A stretch of 64,000 nt of DNA, from the NCBI GenBank assembly GCA_905142475.1, contig LR990730.1, forward strand, positions 3,286,001 to 3,350,000, in the 5' to 3' direction. The notes beneath the pieces are model-generated. The model had not been told where the DNA came from and searched no databases. It saw only the letters and a list, made by a program, of their open reading frames with translations. Positions within the stretch are counted from its first letter, which is position 1; each line of letters begins with the position of its first letter. Shown here one piece after another: positions 8,690 through 16,255 of the stretch. Origin of the DNA: Xanthomonas hydrangeae (GTDB lineage: Bacteria; Pseudomonadota; Gammaproteobacteria; Xanthomonadales; Xanthomonadaceae). A program made the translations under genes and the position numbers.

Positions 8690-9568
8690 ATGCAACCGAT
8701 TGCAGCAAACCGTCGAGGCCGTTGGGGTCAAGACCGGCGCCTCGAGTTCATCGACTCCCGCCTGCAGTGGAGTGGGCGCTTGAACCGTTCCTCTTTGACT
8801 GAATTTTTCGGCATTTCGATTCCTCAGGCCTCCTTAGACCTGAGCGAATACCAAGCTCAAGCGCCGGGAAACATGGTCTACGATCGAAGCGAGAAGTTGT
8901 ATCGCGCTACACCCGACTTCCGCCCCCTACTCATAGACCCCACAAGCAGCAGATATTTGGCTGAGCTTTACGCGCTAAACACGGGCATGATTCCCGCCGA
9001 CGTTAGCTTTCTAACGGACGTGCCAAAGACGGCAGTTGTGCGACATCCCACAAGATCCGTCCAAACCGACCTCTTGCGAGCGGTATTGGCCGCGATTCGA
9101 GCGGGGGATAGCATTGAGATCAACTACCAGTCCATGAGTCGACCTGAGCCAACGCGGCGTCAGATCAGCCCCCGCGGGCTGGCTTACGATGGGGCACGCT
9201 GGCATGTGCGCGCGTTTTGCCACAAACGTGAGGCTTTCTGCGACTTTGTCTTCGCTCGCGTGATGGACTATGTCGCTCCGCTGCCCGCCCAGCACGTTCC
9301 AGAAGTAGATGAGGAGTGGGAGCGTCTGCTTACGATCGTGATCGGGCCTCACCCGGGGCTGTCACCAGGGCAGCGAAGGGCTATCGAGCTCGACTACGAA
9401 ATGGCCGATGGACAACTGGCTATCTCAACTCGCCAATGCTTGGCCTACTATCTCCTACGTCGTCTCGGAGTTCACCGTCGCACGGAAGACTTGCCAGGAA
9501 ACGAACAGCAGATCGTCCTCTTGAATCGCGCAGAGCTTGCTCAACATGTCCAAGGTCTCCTTGAGTGA
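8690..9568 (+). CDS. WYL-domain transcriptional regulator (BrxR/CapW-like)
   Basis: A 292-residue regulator. The N-terminal winged helix-turn-helix (about 15-90) contains RRLEFIDSRLQW and FFGISIPQASLDL, close to the consensus of BrxR/CapW defence regulators. The WYL domain follows (about 120-205) with INYQS, RQISPRGL and WHVRAFC, then a C-terminal WCX-like part. BrxR and CapW are dimeric repressors that shut off defence operons and release DNA when they sense a ligand, probably a nucleic-acid product of infection. This gene is divergent from the MBL/E2-E1-JAB operon, with 125 bases between the start codons, so it almost certainly controls it. The conserved WYL residues seem present. The ligand is unknown. 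Confidence 0.85.
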   Translation: MQPIAANRRGRWGQDRRLEFIDSRLQWSGRLNRSSLTEFFGISIPQASLDLSEYQAQAPGNMVYDRSEKLYRATPDFRPLLIDPTSSRYLAELYALNTGMIPADVSFLTDVPKTAVVRHPTRSVQTDLLRAVLAAIRAGDSIEINYQSMSRPEPTRRQISPRGLAYDGARWHVRAFCHKREAFCDFVFARVMDYVAPLPAQHVPEVDEEWERLLTIVIGPHPGLSPGQRRAIELDYEMADGQLAISTRQCLAYYLLRRLGVHRRTEDLPGNEQQIVLLNRAELAQHVQGLLE

Positions 9569-9765
9569 TGATGCGAGGACTACCTTCGAATGCTTCTGCA
9601 CGCTGGACAGAGCCTCCCGGTCAAGCACGCATCACACGGTTAGCTTAAAAGCTCCACTACAGGCTCCGTGCTTGCTCTATCGCATGGAGCAATACAGCAT
9701 TGGCGCCACGCGTCAGGAGCCAGAGCGTGAAATGTTACTTGTTGGCATTCCAGACCGAAAATCTG

Positions 9766-10068
9766 TCAAGCGGCTTCTGAGTGTTCCTTAGGGACCACCG
9801 ATAGCCGAAGATCGAGCGAATCGAGGACCGAGCCTACGGATGCGAACTCAGGATTACCGCTGCTTGAAAAGGCGCGGTAAGCGCTACTGCGACTTCCAAG
9901 CCCTGCTCGCGCAACAATTTCACTCATTCCATGAGATTTCATCACATGCCCGAGTCCAGCAAGGAACAGCTCTTGCCCTCCCTCCTCAAGACAGGCATCC
10001 AAATATGCAGCAACAGTTTCAAGGTCTTGAAGATGAGCACTGATATCGAATGTCTGAAGATTAGCCAT
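9766..10068 (-). CDS. HigA-type antitoxin (addiction module, XRE-like)
   Basis: A 100-residue protein starting MANLQTFDISAHL. The ATG at 10068 has AGGAG seven bases upstream; the ATG at 10074 is too close to it. The helix-turn-helix region (about 45-80) includes MSEIVARAGLGSRSSAYRAF, the pattern of the 'addiction module antidote' family that accompanies phage-Gp49-like toxins. It follows the toxin gene by 29 bases in the same transcription unit, the reversed order (toxin first) typical of HigBA. It would neutralise the toxin and repress the shared promoter. It probably helps to stabilise the island. Confidence 0.8.
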   Translation of the reverse strand: MANLQTFDISAHLQDLETVAAYLDACLEEGGQELFLAGLGHVMKSHGMSEIVARAGLGSRSSAYRAFSSSGNPEFASVGSVLDSLDLRLSVVPKEHSEAA

Positions 10069-10097
10069 GAGCATTCTCCTAAGCCTTTGTGAATTAA

Positions 10098-10391
10098 CTA
10101 ACTCATTACCGTCGGTGCACGCGCCAGAGCCGCGTTGATATCTTGCTGTTGAGTGGACTTATCTCCGCCTCCCAACAAGATGATGAACCGATCTCCTCGC
10201 TCAACGAAGTAAAGCCGGAGCCCAGGACCCCAATTAATCCTAGACTCGGAGACACCTTCGCCGACTGGTTCGCAGTCACCGAGGTTTCCGCGCTCCATGT
10301 TAGTGATCCGCGCCAAGACTTTCGCCTTGCCCATAATTGAGAGCCCTTTGACCCACTCGTCAAACTCGATAGTCGTAAGAACATCTGGCAC
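10098..10391 (-). CDS. HigB/RelE-type toxin (Gp49-like)
   Basis: A 97-residue, basic protein of the RelE superfamily. FDEWVKGL near the N-terminus, AKVLARI, then GLRLYFVERGDRFIILLGGGDKSTQ and a C-terminal DI..A helix match the family of phage-derived Gp49-like/HigB toxins, which cut mRNA at the ribosome. The GTG start has AGGAG nine bases upstream. It is the first gene of the toxin-antitoxin pair. The conserved positions KST near the end and the Arg and Tyr in RLYF suggest an active enzyme. That it is toxic in this host has not been shown. Confidence 0.8.
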   Translation of the reverse strand: MPDVLTTIEFDEWVKGLSIMGKAKVLARITNMERGNLGDCEPVGEGVSESRINWGPGLRLYFVERGDRFIILLGGGDKSTQQQDINAALARAPTVMS

Positions 10392-10572
10392 GGAAACTGT
10401 CTCCTATAAGATACAGAATGTCAAGTCTACTCGGTTCATCGATTGCTCGCATTCAGGCAGCCGTGAATTAGCTCGGCTCGGTGGATGAGCGAGTTTCGCC
10501 ACTACAAAAAATTTTGTGACAGTTTCGCAATCGCCCCGGCCGATCATAGGGTACTTCCCGTAGAGCATTGAT

Positions 10573-10914
10573 CTAGCGGGAAGGCGGTGTCGGGGTCAAA
10601 TGCTCTTTAATTAGGTCAAGCACTGTCTGTTGACGCTCCGCGGGGAGACGAGCCACAAGCAGTATGACCTCGGCCAATACGTCAGAGCTGGCGTGGAAGT
10701 AAGCCGGAGGCACGCCCAGTGCATCGCTCAAGGCAGCTAGCGTCTCATGGTCGGGCTCTCGCTCCCCTCGCTCGTAGCGGGAGAGTCGTGACGAGGCAGC
10801 TTTCTCGTTCATCCCCAGCAGCGCTCCCAGTTCGACTTGCGACAAGCCCGCCACGCGCCTGGCCGCACGTAGGCGACGACCAAAGACGGAACTTGTGGGC
10901 AGAGAAGCGGGCAT
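10573..10914 (-). CDS. XRE-family transcriptional regulator
   Basis: A 113-residue DNA-binding protein. A Cro/CI-type helix-turn-helix covers about residues 11-68 (RRLRAARRVAGLSQVEL, with KAASSRLSRYERG and LAALSDALGVPPAYF), followed by a short helical tail with LLVARLPAERQ. Such single-domain regulators are common in mobile elements and often control neighbouring genes. It sits alone, upstream of and divergent from the secreted-protein genes at 11016-12512 and 180 bases from the toxin gene. Its target cannot be named from sequence. Confidence 0.8.
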   Translation of the reverse strand: MPASLPTSSVFGRRLRAARRVAGLSQVELGALLGMNEKAASSRLSRYERGEREPDHETLAALSDALGVPPAYFHASSDVLAEVILLVARLPAERQQTVLDLIKEHLTPTPPSR

Positions 10915-11015
10915 GGAGATCTAACTGAGGGCTGACCTCCAAGTCTGCACCGAGTAGCATCCTAACGCACTTATCTGCCAATATGGCAGATAGCACCACA
11001 TCCAGCAGAGGCCAC

Positions 11016-11777
11016 ATGGAAATTTCAGGACAAGGAGCGTTCGCTGCGCTCTTGGCGTTGATGCTCGTCTCGCCGCTCACCACCCACGCCCAGGACACCC
11101 AGCCCCCAAAGCCCGGCTTCTTCCGCCAGCTTGGAAAAAGCCTCGCCGACTCGGGGAAGCAGATGGTCGGCATCCAGCCGAACGCAGGCGCGAAGGCAGG
11201 CAGCCAAGCGGCCGGCTCGATTTACACCCCCATCAATGGCGCCGGGAAGCTGTCAGGTCTCTTCAAGGGCGACAACCACCAGCAAGCCCAGCTCGGGAAG
11301 CTGGACTGGCCCCGAGTTGCGTTGACCTTCACCGAGTGGGGCACTTCGCTGCCCTGCTGGACGGCGGAGGCCCGCATCTGGACCAGCCCGACAGCCTCAA
11401 CCATCGAGACCTTCCGCACCTGCTTCGATGCGCCGCTGACGGAAACGGACGAACTGGGCGAAACCGCTGAGCTCAACACCGCCGCGCTCTGGAAAGGCCG
11501 CGACTCGCTCAGCGGCATCCGGGTGCCGCCCAGCAAGCCGAATACCGGCGCGCAGCGGTCGACGGGCCCCAATCCGCCTAGCCAACCGTTCGTGGTCAAC
11601 GTGAGCCGGGCCGGCGTGTCTGACCGCGCCGTGGACGTGTCGCTGCGCATCGCCTGGGTCGCCGGCTTCATTCAGACGGCTGACCTGCACCCCGGCCCCT
11701 CGGGAATGCTGACGCCCTTTAAAGACAGCCGCATGTGGATCGCCGGGTTCAAACCGGAAGGCAATCGCGACAAGTAG
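11016..11777 (+). CDS. Secreted hypothetical protein
   Basis: A 253-residue product with a clear signal peptide (GAFAALLALMLVSPLTTHA, cleavage after THA near residue 25). The start at 11016 has AGAGG upstream; the frame extends to 10983 without a better ribosome site. The mature protein begins with a Pro/Gly-rich segment, then a beta-rich domain with a pair of Cys (PCWT and RTCF) that may form a disulfide. It opens a rightward three-gene unit with a lipoprotein and a membrane protein. The trio suggests an envelope-associated function. I do not recognise the family. Confidence 0.65.
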   Translation: MEISGQGAFAALLALMLVSPLTTHAQDTQPPKPGFFRQLGKSLADSGKQMVGIQPNAGAKAGSQAAGSIYTPINGAGKLSGLFKGDNHQQAQLGKLDWPRVALTFTEWGTSLPCWTAEARIWTSPTASTIETFRTCFDAPLTETDELGETAELNTAALWKGRDSLSGIRVPPSKPNTGAQRSTGPNPPSQPFVVNVSRAGVSDRAVDVSLRIAWVAGFIQTADLHPGPSGMLTPFKDSRMWIAGFKPEGNRDK

Positions 11778-11823
11778 CAGCCCCACCCTCGCCCGCTTTC
11801 CCATCCCTCAGCAAAGGAACGAC

Positions 11824-12138
11824 ATGAAACACGTATGGATTGGCCTGGTCACCTTGACCACGGCCTTGGGCCTGACCGCCTGCGGCGGCAAGCCCTCATC
11901 TAACAACGCCAAGGAAGCCTTTGTCCGGCTGCTGAAAGACAGCGGCGCCGGCCAAGTCACCGACGTTCAGAACTTCGAGCTTTCCGCCTGCGCGGAAGCG
12001 GAGGGCGCCGAGGGCTACCGGTGCGACACCCGTGGCCAAGCCTTGCTCAACATTGAGGGCCGGCAGGTGCCGATCCCCGTCAGCAAGAACCTGAGGTATG
12101 CCAAGGAATCCGGAACCTGGAGGGCCTACGCCAAATGA
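11824..12138 (+). CDS. Small lipoprotein, hypothetical
   Basis: A 104-residue protein with a lipoprotein signal: MKHVWIG, a hydrophobic core, and the lipobox LTAC with the lipidated Cys at about residue 20, followed by Gly-Gly-Lys. AAAGGAACG just upstream is a good ribosome site. The mature part has two further Cys (ELSAC and YRCDT) and a short beta-rich domain ending in TWRAYAK. It overlaps the next gene by four bases (ATGA), which indicates translational coupling. It would sit in the outer or inner membrane facing the periplasm. The function is unknown. Confidence 0.65.
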   Translation: MKHVWIGLVTLTTALGLTACGGKPSSNNAKEAFVRLLKDSGAGQVTDVQNFELSACAEAEGAEGYRCDTRGQALLNIEGRQVPIPVSKNLRYAKESGTWRAYAK

Positions 12139-12512
12139 GCATGAAGACCGATTCGGTGGCAGGAACGTCCGTCGACGCCCTGGGGGCTGGCGGGGACGCC
12201 GCGCTGCGCGCTGTTCCCAGGAAGGTCATGACTCCGCACAACCGCTTCTTCTGGTGGTTCTCGCTCAGTCTGCTGTTCCTGGGTCCGTTTGGCTTTCTCG
12301 TTGGGCCGCTGATGGCTCGCCGGGGCCTGCGCAAAGCGGAGCGGCTTCATCCCCACCAGGCTTACGAGGCCCGGCAGCGTGACCAAGGCTTCTCTTGGGT
12401 CCAGTGGTGGGTGATGACGCCCCTGGTGGTCACCATGGGCTTGGGAGGAATGGCAATGCTGAAGTCGCTGCCCATGCTGCTGCTGGTGCTCTGGGCGCAG
12501 CTGACCAGTTGA
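12135..12512 (+). CDS. Small inner-membrane protein, hypothetical
   Basis: A 125-residue protein with two hydrophobic hairpin-like segments (FFWWFSLSLLFLGPFGFLV about 38-58, and VMTPLVVTMGLGG through LLLVLW about 92-122) separated by a basic loop. Its ATG overlaps the stop of the lipoprotein gene (ATGA), so the two are co-translated. The orientation and the secreted and lipoprotein neighbours point to an envelope complex carried by the island. I do not recognise a family. Confidence 0.6.
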   Translation: MSMKTDSVAGTSVDALGAGGDAALRAVPRKVMTPHNRFFWWFSLSLLFLGPFGFLVGPLMARRGLRKAERLHPHQAYEARQRDQGFSWVQWWVMTPLVVTMGLGGMAMLKSLPMLLLVLWAQLTS

Positions 12513-12566
12513 TCATCCCCCACCATATGCCCCGTAAAATGGGGTATAGAAATTCAACTACTGACG

Positions 12567-12908
12567 TCAAAGTTGAAGCAAAGCGCGAACCTTGGCTTCA
12601 ACTTGGAGCATTTCAGCTTTACTAGCAAATCCTCGGGAAAAAGCATTTCTACTACGCCAATCCGCCGTCATGACCTGATTTGTTAAAGCAACACTCGGCT
12701 TGTTCAAATCATTAAGGCTCACTTCAAAAGGATTGCCTTTGGGTTTAGTTGTGACAGGAACGCAAACCACTAGACTAGTCGTGTCGTTGTAGCCTTGCGA
12801 ACTGAGAACCAAGTGTGGCCGGTCCCCACGCTGCTCATGACCGGCCCCACCCACATCATCCAAATGGATAATTTCTGACCTGCGCGGAACCCACCCGGGA
12901 TTTACCAT
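12567..12908 (-). CDS. MazF/PemK-type mRNA interferase toxin
   Basis: A 113-residue protein with the PemK/MazF fold signature: WVPRRSEIIHLD near the start, a conserved GHEQRGDRPHLVLS (the Gly/Arg/Pro of the catalytic region), VVCVPVTTKPKGNPFEV, and VMTADWRSRNAF. These proteins are sequence-specific ribonucleases that stop growth until bound by MazE. It overlaps the upstream mazE-like gene by seven bases, so they form one translationally coupled module. It is convergent with the membrane-protein gene at 12135-12512. It likely serves island maintenance or phage response. Confidence 0.85.
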   Translation of the reverse strand: MVNPGWVPRRSEIIHLDDVGGAGHEQRGDRPHLVLSSQGYNDTTSLVVCVPVTTKPKGNPFEVSLNDLNKPSVALTNQVMTADWRSRNAFSRGFASKAEMLQVEAKVRALLQL

Positions 12909-13144
12909 TCAATATCCTCCGCCCCGACTCTCTGGGAATGCCCAGCAAAGCCGTGCGTGTTTTCTGGGGTGATTTGAGCAACCAAGTCCGCAAGGTTATA
13001 AGACGGCTTGCTCGACTCGATCACAATGCGACCTTCCTCCGCAGTGATTACAAGAGGCTCGTCAATAGAAAACTTGGACTCCTCGAGATAGGTCGCCGGG
13101 ATTCGCACTGCAGCACTATTCCCCCACATCTTCAAAATAGCCAT
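12902..13144 (-). CDS. MazE-type antitoxin (AbrB-like)
   Basis: An 80-residue protein opening with MAILKMWGNSAAVRIP, the swapped-hairpin AbrB/MazE DNA-binding fold, and continuing with the strand EGRIVIES and an acidic, flexible C-terminus that would wrap the toxin. It precedes the MazF-like gene, with a seven-base overlap, in the usual antitoxin-first order. It would bind the module's promoter and inhibit the RNase. Upstream sequence 13145-13239 is the probable promoter region, but I see no certain operator. Confidence 0.85.
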   Translation of the reverse strand: MAILKMWGNSAAVRIPATYLEESKFSIDEPLVITAEEGRIVIESSKPSYNLADLVAQITPENTHGFAGHSQRVGAEDIEW

Positions 13145-13239
13145 TTGCCTTCTCCTGCGCTACGTTGAACCTATCCTAGCTCCAATCCTCTAATGTGTCT
13201 ACTATGTAGATACGCACCAGTCTAACACTTCATGCGCCG

Positions 13240-14724
13240 TTACGCGTTGCGCGTGTTCAGCTTATAGCAAAGTCCTCTGATACCAGGCGCATGCACCCCT
13301 AAACCCTCAAGCTTCTCGCGAACGGTAAACTCCCTGCTATAGGTCGCATGATGCTCGTCATCAAGCTCGTGCCCCACGATCTGAGCTCGCAGCTCAGAAA
13401 CCACGCCTGCGCCTTGCAACTCCTGGATGAACGTCTTCCGAAGCGAGTGAAAGCCCCGCTTCGCCGGCGCCCAGTCCTTGCTCACGTCGGCGAGGTGCCG
13501 ACTAAACGCCTTGGTGATCCAGTTGCCCTGCCCGTTCACCGCCGTCGCCTTGGCGGTCGGGAACAGTCTCGTCTGACCAGCCCTGCGCTTTTCATCGACC
13601 CACTTCAGGAAACCCATCTTGAGGAGTTCGGGATGGAGGGGCACCGTCCGAAGGCTAACCTCAGTCTTCACTTTCTGATGTTCGCCCTCGTCCGAGATGC
13701 GGATGCACGGGATGCCGTCCTCCTCGAACACATCCTTGACGAGCAGTTGCCCGACTTCCGACGCTCTGGCACCGGTGTAGAGCCCAAGGAGGGAGGCCCA
13801 GCGGGCCGACTCGGACAGCTTGGCCAGCGCCTCGGGGGCAAACAGGGCTTGGATCTGGGCCCTGTCGTAGGCCTTGAACCCCAGCTTCTTTCGGGCCCGC
13901 TTTTCACGCTGGGAATAACTGACATGGCCGGAGGCAGGATTGTCGCCCTTCGGGTAGTAGCCCGACGCCATGGCCCACTCGAAGAAGCCACCTTTGCCAC
14001 CGATGTAGCTCTGCTTGTTCGTGAGGGTTGGCGTGGAAGCGCCCTTCTCTCGCATGTCTTGATACCACCGCGCCAGATCGGACCGGGTGATGGCATGGAC
14101 CTTGGCCTTCGGACCCAGGAATGCCACCAGCGCCTCGATGGCCGTTTTTTTGATCGTGTAGGTCTTGGGCAGCGTCGAACCCTTGAGGGTCGCCAGGAAC
14201 GCGTCCCGAGCCTTGCCCAAGGTCATCGTTTCAAGTGCTGGCACTGAGCCTTGCTGCACCGGGCCGGCCTGGTGCAACGCTCCGAATGTGCTAAAGGCGG
14301 CTACTGGGAGCCGCGACGGCTGGGCGGTTGCCCCACCCTTTGCTTCCAACTCCAGCAACTGCCGATACAACTTCAGGTCTTTTGGGCTGTCGATCTGCCA
14401 CTGCTCGGTGACCGTCCCATCCGGTTGGCGGGTGCGGTTGAGCGTCAGTTCCTGGAGGTTCTCAGCGCTCGTCAGGCGAGCGATCAGGAGGTCAGCGTCC
14501 GACTTACTGAGCTTGGTCACGCGTTGATCCTTCAACTGTGCGAAGAGCCGAGCATAGCCCGCTCCAAGCACCACCGCACGCACATGCGCCTGCGGCAAGT
14601 CCTTCGTTTGCAGGGTGCGTTTGATAAGCCGGCAGCCCATCACGGTTTGCAAATCGATGGGCACACGTTGGACGAACGACCAGCGGCCGGTGGACGACCG
14701 GCTCAAATGATGAGGGATGCGCAT
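13240..14724 (-). CDS. Tyrosine integrase of the tRNA-Ser island
   Basis: About 494 residues. The N-terminus (MRIPHHLSRSSTGRWSFVQRVP) resembles the DUF6538-type start found on many island integrases. A SAM-like core-binding domain follows (AITRSDLARWYQDMRE), then the catalytic domain with YTGARASEVGQ (first Arg), GFHSLRKTF (His-x-x-Arg), VGHE and the nucleophile in TYSREF. All catalytic residues appear present. The ATG at 14724 fits the family start better than the longer frame to 14763. The gene lies 84 bases from the 3' end of tRNA-Ser and reads away from it, so it very probably integrates the island at that tRNA. Confidence 0.88.
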   Translation of the reverse strand: MRIPHHLSRSSTGRWSFVQRVPIDLQTVMGCRLIKRTLQTKDLPQAHVRAVVLGAGYARLFAQLKDQRVTKLSKSDADLLIARLTSAENLQELTLNRTRQPDGTVTEQWQIDSPKDLKLYRQLLELEAKGGATAQPSRLPVAAFSTFGALHQAGPVQQGSVPALETMTLGKARDAFLATLKGSTLPKTYTIKKTAIEALVAFLGPKAKVHAITRSDLARWYQDMREKGASTPTLTNKQSYIGGKGGFFEWAMASGYYPKGDNPASGHVSYSQREKRARKKLGFKAYDRAQIQALFAPEALAKLSESARWASLLGLYTGARASEVGQLLVKDVFEEDGIPCIRISDEGEHQKVKTEVSLRTVPLHPELLKMGFLKWVDEKRRAGQTRLFPTAKATAVNGQGNWITKAFSRHLADVSKDWAPAKRGFHSLRKTFIQELQGAGVVSELRAQIVGHELDDEHHATYSREFTVREKLEGLGVHAPGIRGLCYKLNTRNA

Positions 14725-14808
14725 GCGAGTGTTTCCTCTGCATGCTTCCTGCCTTCCAATCAAACCAAATTAGATTTTTACATTAAAAATCAATGACTTG
14801 GATGCGAC

Positions 14809-14898
14809 TGGCGGAGAGAGTGGGATTCGAACCCACGGAAGGTTTGACCCTTCGCCGGTTTTCAAGACCGGTGCCTTCAACCGCTCGGCCATCTCTCC
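14809..14898 (-). tRNA. tRNA-Ser (anticodon UGA)
   Basis: A 90-base class II tRNA on the minus strand, with an acceptor stem GGAGAGA/TCTCTCC, discriminator G and encoded CCA, D-arm TGGCCGAG, anticodon loop CTTGAAA (anticodon TGA), a long variable arm, and the T-arm TGGGTTCGAATCCCA. It reads serine UCA codons. Its 3' end faces the integrase gene and is the likely attachment site of the island. The gene is intact. Confidence 0.95.
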
Positions 14899-15253
14899 GA
14901 TGCTGCTTTGATGCTGCTCTGCCTGATCGCCGATGGCATCGGTGTATCACGCAGGCGCCACGCGCTTTGCGGGTGACGCTGATGGTGACCACCGCTTGTG
15001 CGGTGTCACCCCCCGGGATCGCTCCCGGGCGCGCATTCTCGCATGCCCGGGCGCGCTTTGCTTGGTTGCACTGCACTGCTTTTGGCTGGCGCAGCCTGCT
15101 GCGCCGTCACTCGCGGCAGGCCACTGCATGTTTACCGGCCGGCCGTGAGCACCCGACCAAGCATGCAACCTGCCAAACGTTGAAGCGAGCTGACTACCGA
15201 GAACGAGCGACTGCCGAATGGCGTGTCAGCCGGCCTCGCCGACCAGGCGCAGC
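14899..15253. other. Gene-free spacer after tRNA-Ser
   Basis: No convincing gene. The stretch holds the tRNA promoter side and short G+C-rich inverted words such as CCCGGGATCGCTCCCGGG near 15011-15028. I see no further RNA gene or mobile-element remnant. Confidence 0.5.
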
Positions 15254-16255
15254 TCAGCCGGCTTCGGCCACGGCCAGACGCGGTGCAGTGCCGGCGGCAC
15301 GCTTGAGCTTTTCGGCCAGTTCGGCGCAGTTGCCGCCGCAATCCAGACGCGAGCGTTCGATCTCGCGCGGCAGGTGCTCGGCCAGGAAATCGATGAACAC
15401 GCGCACCGCCGGCAGCAGGCCGCGGCGCGAGGCGAACACGGCGTGGCAGATGCCTTGCGGCAGCGACCAGTGCGGCAGCACCACTTCCAGCTCGCCGCTG
15501 CGCACCGCTTGGGCGCACACGGTCTCCGGCAACATGGTGATGCCGAAACCATCGCGCGCCATCGACTGCAGCAGCGGGAAATCGAAACCGGCCAGACGCG
15601 GCTGCAGGTCTACGCGGCGCATCTCGCCGTTGGGGCCGTGCAGTTCCCAGCGCTGATGCGCTTCGTCTTCGCTGGTGCTCATGGTGGTGTGGTTGGCCAG
15701 CTCGCTCGGGTCTTTCGGGCGGCCGGCGCGGTCCAGGTACTTGGGGCTGGCGACCAGCAATTCCTGCACCTGGCCGAAGCTGCGCATCACCAGGCTGCCG
15801 TCGTCGTCCAGCCGCGAGCGCACCCGCAACGCGATGTCGTAGCCCTCATTGATGACGTCGACACGGCGGTTGCTGATGTTGAGCTGCAGCCGCACCTTGG
15901 GATACTTGGTCAGAAATTCCGGCAACAACTTGGGCAATTGAATCTGCGCCAGCGAGACCGGAACGCTCACACGCACGAGGCCACGCGGCTCGGCACTGAG
16001 GCGATCCACCACCTCGCGTGCGGCCTGGGCTTCGGCCAGCATGGTCTGGGCATGGCGATGCACGCTGGTGCCGACGTCGGTCACCGCAAAGCGGCGCGTG
16101 GAGCGCTGCAGCAGGCGCACGCCCAGGTCGGTTTCGAGCTGGCTGATGCGGCGGCTCAAGCGCGACTTGGGGATCCCGAGCGCACGCTCGGCCGCAGCGA
16201 AGCCGCCGTGGTCCACCACCATCGCGAAGTAGTACAGGTCATTCAGGTCGTGCAT
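15254..16255 (-). CDS. LysR-family transcriptional regulator
   Basis: A 333-residue LysR-type regulator. The N-terminal winged helix-turn-helix spans about 1-60 (FAMVVDHGGFAAAERALG and KSRLSRRISQLE), followed by the linker helix and a periplasmic-binding-like effector domain (about 90-295, VRVSVPVSLAQ through VFIDFLAEHL). The start MHDLNDLYYF is typical of the family. An ATG 15 bases upstream is possible. The tail after 300 is Cys-containing (LDCGGNC) and longer than usual. The regulated gene is unclear, because the divergent side (16256 onward) carries no adjacent gene. The effector cannot be predicted. Confidence 0.88.
   Translation of the reverse strand: MHDLNDLYYFAMVVDHGGFAAAERALGIPKSRLSRRISQLETDLGVRLLQRSTRRFAVTDVGTSVHRHAQTMLAEAQAAREVVDRLSAEPRGLVRVSVPVSLAQIQLPKLLPEFLTKYPKVRLQLNISNRRVDVINEGYDIALRVRSRLDDDGSLVMRSFGQVQELLVASPKYLDRAGRPKDPSELANHTTMSTSEDEAHQRWELHGPNGEMRRVDLQPRLAGFDFPLLQSMARDGFGITMLPETVCAQAVRSGELEVVLPHWSLPQGICHAVFASRRGLLPAVRVFIDFLAEHLPREIERSRLDCGGNCAELAEKLKRAAGTAPRLAVAEAG

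Larger units (their letters stand above)
1..14808. mobile_element. Genomic island (left end outside window) abutting tRNA-Ser
   Basis: The stretch holds two tyrosine recombinases, two toxin-antitoxin modules, a predicted defence operon and many genes of unknown function, and it stops at an intact tRNA-Ser gene whose 3' end faces the integrase at 13240-14724. That arrangement is classical for islands that integrate at a tRNA 3' end. By eye it is less G+C-rich than the DNA to the right. I could not find a second copy of the tRNA 3' sequence inside the window, so the left boundary is either beyond position 1 or degenerate. It may be more than one element, since the recombinase at 2540 could belong to a separate insertion. 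Confidence 0.6.

Noticed and set aside
10500..10520. An ACAAAA/TTTTGT inverted word upstream of the HigB gene
   Set aside because: The 6-bp A/T arms are too short and simple to call an operator or terminator.
1..14000. A duplicated tRNA-Ser 3' end (attL) inside the island
   Set aside because: I looked for the T-arm sequence and acceptor-end words and saw no second copy, so no attachment pair is claimed.
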